A program made the translations under genes and the position numbers. Shown here one piece after another: positions 8,240 through 10,192 of a stretch of 10,192 nt of DNA. Position 1 is the stretch's first letter, and each line of letters begins with the position of its first letter. The DNA is taken from assembly GCA_029557025.1 (NCBI GenBank), contig JAKPRU010000042.1:1-10192 (forward strand), given 5' to 3'. This DNA is from Candidatus Omnitrophota bacterium. GTDB taxonomy: Bacteria > Hinthialibacterota > Hinthialibacteria > Hinthialibacterales > JAKPRU01. Under the pieces are notes generated by a model. That model searched no databases, was not told the DNA's origin, and saw only the letters and a list, made by a program, of their open reading frames with translations.

Positions 8240-8344
8240 CTATTCTTTTCACGTTTATGAATTTTGACTGATTCCTGCCCTTGATATCATCTAAATTGAA
8301 GTGATATAAGCTAAGATAATTCAGGAAATATTTAGGATTTGGAT
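8240..8344 (+). promoter_or_regulatory. Upstream region of dtd with a weak promoter candidate
   Basis: This A/T-rich stretch must hold the dtd start signals. The best pair I see is TTGATA (8281-8286), 18 bases, then TATAAG (8305-8310); a TTGACT at 8264-8269 has TATCAT after only 15 bases. AGGA at 8334-8337 is a moderate ribosome site seven bases before ATG 8345. The promoter call is weak. Confidence 0.35.
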
Positions 8345-8794
8345 ATGCGTGCCATTATTCAGAGAGTTACTCAAGCAAGTGTGAGCGTTGGTGGTGAGGT
8401 TGTTGGGGCTATCGGGGCTGGCGTGTTGGTGTTTTTGGGTGTGCAGAAAGGCGACACGGAGCGGGATTTGTTCTGGCTGGTGGATAAGATTTCCGAGTTG
8501 AGAATGTTTCGGGACGAGAACGGAAAGATGAACCGTTCCCTGTCGGATATTTTGGGGCAAGTTCTTGTGATTTCACAGTTTACATTGTGTGCAGATTGCC
8601 GTAAGGGACGGCGTCCCGGATTCGACCAGGCTGCGGATCCCGTTACTGCGGAGGCATTCTACGAACAGGCGATTCGGAGATTTCGGGAGCGTGGGTTGAG
8701 GACGGAATGCGGGCGGTTTGGGGCGATTATGCAGGTGGATTTGAGGAATGACGGGCCGGTGACGTTTGTGATCGAGAGTCCGTTTTCAAGGTAA
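8345..8794 (+). CDS. dtd: D-aminoacyl-tRNA deacylase
   Basis: Cytoplasmic homodimeric proofreading enzyme that hydrolyses D-amino acids (and Gly from tRNA-Ala) wrongly attached to tRNA. It has 149 residues, the usual family length, and covers the whole family: [15 protein letters not shown] at the start, [24 protein letters not shown], the signature SQFTLCAD followed by [16 protein letters not shown] and the Gly-cisPro motif as NDGPVT, which excludes L-aminoacyl substrates. One small difference is RPGF where most members have RPSF. ATG 8345 is chosen over TTG 8339 because it gives the exact family N-terminus and has AGGA seven bases upstream. It is divergent from the GH38-like operon and followed by a long gene-free stretch, so it is probably transcribed alone. 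No terminator is evident after it. Confidence 0.97.
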   Translation: MRAIIQRVTQASVSVGGEVVGAIGAGVLVFLGVQKGDTERDLFWLVDKISELRMFRDENGKMNRSLSDILGQVLVISQFTLCADCRKGRRPGFDQAADPVTAEAFYEQAIRRFRERGLRTECGRFGAIMQVDLRNDGPVTFVIESPFSR

Positions 8795-9325
8795 TCCGTT
8801 TTCGAGATGAGCCGTTGCGAGGGGCTTAGAACAAATGTCAGTGCGGAGATCATAAGTCGAAAATGTGAGTTTTAACTTACGGAGGGTTGATCCTGGGAGG
8901 AATTCCCACGTCAGAAGAGACGGAAATGGTGGGTTTTCAGGTCGTTTTTTGGCCAAGCCAGGGTAACCTGGTCGGGATTGAGATATGGGTATAACAATTC
9001 GGTGTCCGGATGTTCGCGTAAGGAAGTTCGGAGAGAAATAATGAGATAATAATAGAATATACGAACAATATGATAAATATATAACCTCTTGATTCGACTG
9101 ATGATAGGATCTGTATAGATTTCAAATGACTTGAAATGTGATGAATGTTCCGCTTGCGATTGGCTTACGAGCGGGCTGAAATCTTGCGTTAGAACCAATG
9201 TGTTGCATCGATCGACCGGATAGATTTGGGGTGTATCATGACAATTGCATACCTGTTATCCCGGCCAGGGGATCTGAGCTGATATTTCGAGGATTTGGGG
9301 GTTATTTTCCGAGAAATAGTGTGAA
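8795..9325. other. Gene-free stretch after dtd
   Basis: No convincing gene, RNA or clear terminator is seen. It contains three small hairpins: 8865-8880 (GTGAGTT facing AACTTAC), 8902-8916 (around TGGGA / TCCCA) and 8957-8972, a six-pair stem closed by the GNRA-type loop GTAA. None is followed by a T run. Composition drifts from gene-like to A/T-rich around 9040-9120. Confidence 0.5.
8957..8972. other. Small hairpin with GNRA-type loop
   Basis: GCCAGG pairs with CCTGGT (five Watson-Crick pairs plus one G-T) around GTAA. As RNA this would be a stable GNRA tetraloop hairpin. No T run follows, so it does not look like an intrinsic terminator; it may simply be chance. Confidence 0.3.
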
Positions 9326-9365
9326 GGCAGAAAGCGTAAGTGGAATTAAGCAATGAGAACTAAAA

Positions 9366-9520
9366 ACTAACAAATTGAAGAAGAAAAAGAGTTCGGATGG
9401 ACGGAATAAATGGGGGTGGACAGCGCTAGGTGGAGAGAGGAGAGAGACCAGAAAAACGGAAGAAGCGGAAGAAACAAAAGGGAAAAGGAGGGAGGCGCGC
9501 GAGCGCACAAGAGGAGAGCG
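9366..9520. repeat. Purine-rich tract 1
   Basis: The plus strand is dominated by A and G; within 9421-9480 I count 10 pyrimidines in 60 bases. It is made of irregular GA, GAA and GGA runs, not an exact tandem repeat. The long Pro/Ser/Phe/Leu-rich frames on the minus strand arise from this bias and are not taken as genes. An AACTAAAAACTAAC-like stretch lies at its left side, similar to one bordering tract 2. Confidence 0.6.
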
Positions 9521-9807
9521 GATGTAGGCATGACTGCATTGACAGAAATGACAAAAGGGTTAGAAGATAAAATATAATCCATTGAATATTCAGAAGATAG
9601 GAATGAAAGCCGAGAAATTGTATGAGCGAGATGAGATGAACTGTGTGCGCGCTTTCTGCACATCGTTTATGGGCGCGAAAGACGTTGATCAAAAGTGGCT
9701 TGCGACGGGCAAAACAAGAGGGTTAGGGTAGAATAAATATTTGATATAAATAATGATAGGACAGAAATACAAGAAATAAGATGAGGGATGGGTTTGAATA
9801 GAGGATA

Positions 9808-9835
9808 CTTGTATTGCAAGGACTTGCAATACAAG
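9808..9835. repeat. Perfect 13-bp inverted repeat with a 2-bp centre
   Basis: CTTGTATTGCAAG (9808-9820), then GA, then its exact reverse complement CTTGCAATACAAG (9823-9835). The centre is too short for a stable RNA loop unless inner pairs open, and no T run follows, so a protein-binding operator, recombination site or cruciform is as likely as a terminator. Confidence 0.75.
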
Positions 9836-9839
9836 ATAA

Positions 9840-10019
9840 ACTTTTGGGAGAGAATAAGAATTAAAAACTATGAAAACGAAGGAAGCAAAAAGAAAAAGGG
9901 GGGAGAAAAAGGCGTGGCGGGAGAATGAATGGGCGAGAAGGAAAGGGGGGAGCAAGGGCGATGGGGGAGATGAGGGAGGAGAGGACGAGGGAAAAATAAT
10001 GGGGGAGAAAGGATGGGTA
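9840..10019. repeat. Purine-rich tract 2 with G-quadruplex motif
   Basis: A second plus-strand tract of A and G; in 9901-10020 I count 16 pyrimidines in 120 bases. G runs at 9945-9950, 9956-9958, 9963-9967 and 9974-9976, separated by 5, 4 and 6 bases, meet the usual G-quadruplex pattern. It stops abruptly where the putative insertion sequence begins. Frames open across it only because stop codons need T. Confidence 0.6.
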
Positions 10020-10021
10020 TG

Positions 10022-10068
10022 AACCGATCACATAGGTAACAGAATAAACCGGGCACATGGGTAACAGA
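10022..10068 (+). repeat. Two 22-bp direct repeats, 25-bp period
   Basis: Bases 10022-10043 and 10047-10068 match at 19 of 22 positions; the shared core is CACAT(A/G)GGTAACAGA preceded by AACCG. The spacing of about two and a half helical turns is suited to paired protein binding, probably by a transposase. Confidence 0.75.
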
Positions 10069-10106
10069 TTGGCATAGCCCGGATTTCTCACGGGTAGCCA
10101 TTTTTA

Positions 10107-10174
10107 AAGGCCACCTTTTATGGCATAAATAGAGTTGTGATAAGAACTTATTTGTATGCCAAGAAGGTGACCTT
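10107..10174 (+). promoter_or_regulatory. Long hairpin covering the ribosome site of the last gene
   Basis: Bases 10107-10127 pair with 10155-10174: 19 pairs (one G-T) with one mismatch (10111/10170) and one bulge (10120). The right arm contains AAGGTGA, the ribosome site of the ATG at 10175, which the stem directly abuts. The loop (10128-10154) holds a smaller ATAAG / CTTAT inverted repeat. RNA read in from outside would fold this way and hide the start, as known for IS10 and IS50; an internal promoter starting inside the left arm or loop would not. Confidence 0.65.
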
Positions 10175-10192
10175 ATGAAAACAGAGTGTACA
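10175..10192 (+). CDS. Start of a reading frame, probably a transposase (six codons visible)
   Basis: ATG 10175 follows AAGGTGA with five bases between and opens MKTECT before the window ends. The gene type is inferred only from the insertion-sequence-like context; the six residues themselves prove nothing. Confidence 0.45.

Larger units (their letters stand above)
10022..10192 (+). mobile_element. Putative left end of an insertion sequence (cut by the window edge)
   Basis: Composition changes sharply at about 10020. Two near-identical 22-bp direct repeats, a subterminal hairpin and then a transposase-like start within 155 bases are the layout of an insertion sequence end with transposase binding sites. 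The CACAT(A/G)GGTAACAG repeat core resembles ends I associate with IS481- or IS1202/ISNCY-type elements, but this is memory of pattern, not a search. The exact outer boundary and any target duplication cannot be set. Confidence 0.55.

Noticed and set aside
8911..9198. Minus-strand frame of 95 codons with fairly protein-like composition
   Set aside because: It starts at TTG with no ribosome site and shows no family motif. Kept out of the feature list, though a degraded gene cannot be excluded.
8795..10020. tRNA, rRNA or CRISPR array in the gene-free stretch
   Set aside because: No cloverleaf signatures, no rRNA-like segments and no regularly spaced repeats were found by eye.
9870..10022. A plus-strand 50-codon frame rich in Lys, Glu, Arg and Gly, and a similar one near 9375-9525
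   Set aside because: Stop codons need T, which is nearly absent here, so open frames are expected by chance. The second starts at TTG, and neither has a good ribosome site.
9302..10101. Several overlapping minus-strand frames of 68-98 codons rich in Pro, Ser, Phe and Leu
   Set aside because: They mirror the purine-rich plus strand, overlap in different frames, lack ribosome sites and show no domain pattern; they follow from the base bias.

Overview
The window reads as a chromosomal segment of a moderate-GC bacterium. Genes use Shine-Dalgarno sites only irregularly. Large exported sugar-enzyme-like proteins and a B12-type radical SAM protein sit beside housekeeping translation genes, a mix common in PVC-type and related environmental or candidate phyla. 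That placement is inference; no marker here fixes a phylum.

Layout. Bases 1-1041 (minus) hold the N-terminal 347 codons of arginyl-tRNA synthetase, running off the left edge. A short divergent spacer leads to a plus-strand B12-binding-type radical SAM protein (1155-2678). Its 3' end overlaps, tail to tail, the last gene of a minus-strand three-gene cluster read 8049 to 2664: an exported GH38 alpha-mannosidase-like protein, a small cytoplasmic protein with a STAS-like C-terminal half, and an exported protein probably of the TIM-barrel type. The genes are 25-27 bp apart and a very good sigma70-type promoter (8210-8239) lies ahead of the first, so I read them as one operon. Divergent from it is dtd (8345-8794), D-aminoacyl-tRNA deacylase.

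From 8795 to about 10020 I see no convincing gene. The stretch holds two strongly purine-rich tracts, a perfect 13-bp inverted repeat, a G-quadruplex motif and small hairpins. At the right edge a different kind of sequence begins: two near-identical 22-bp direct repeats, a long hairpin covering a ribosome binding site, and an ATG at 10175. This looks like the left end of an insertion sequence with its transposase just starting.

The most notable point is the GH38-like protein. Its family frame is well kept (N-terminal beta domain, conserved mid-catalytic segment, typical C-terminal beta domains), but the residues expected to bind zinc and to act as nucleophile are replaced at all three sites I can align (only one Asp of the first site remains). 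It is probably a pseudoenzyme or has a changed function. Its operon, exported / cytoplasmic STAS-like / exported, has no pathway I can name.
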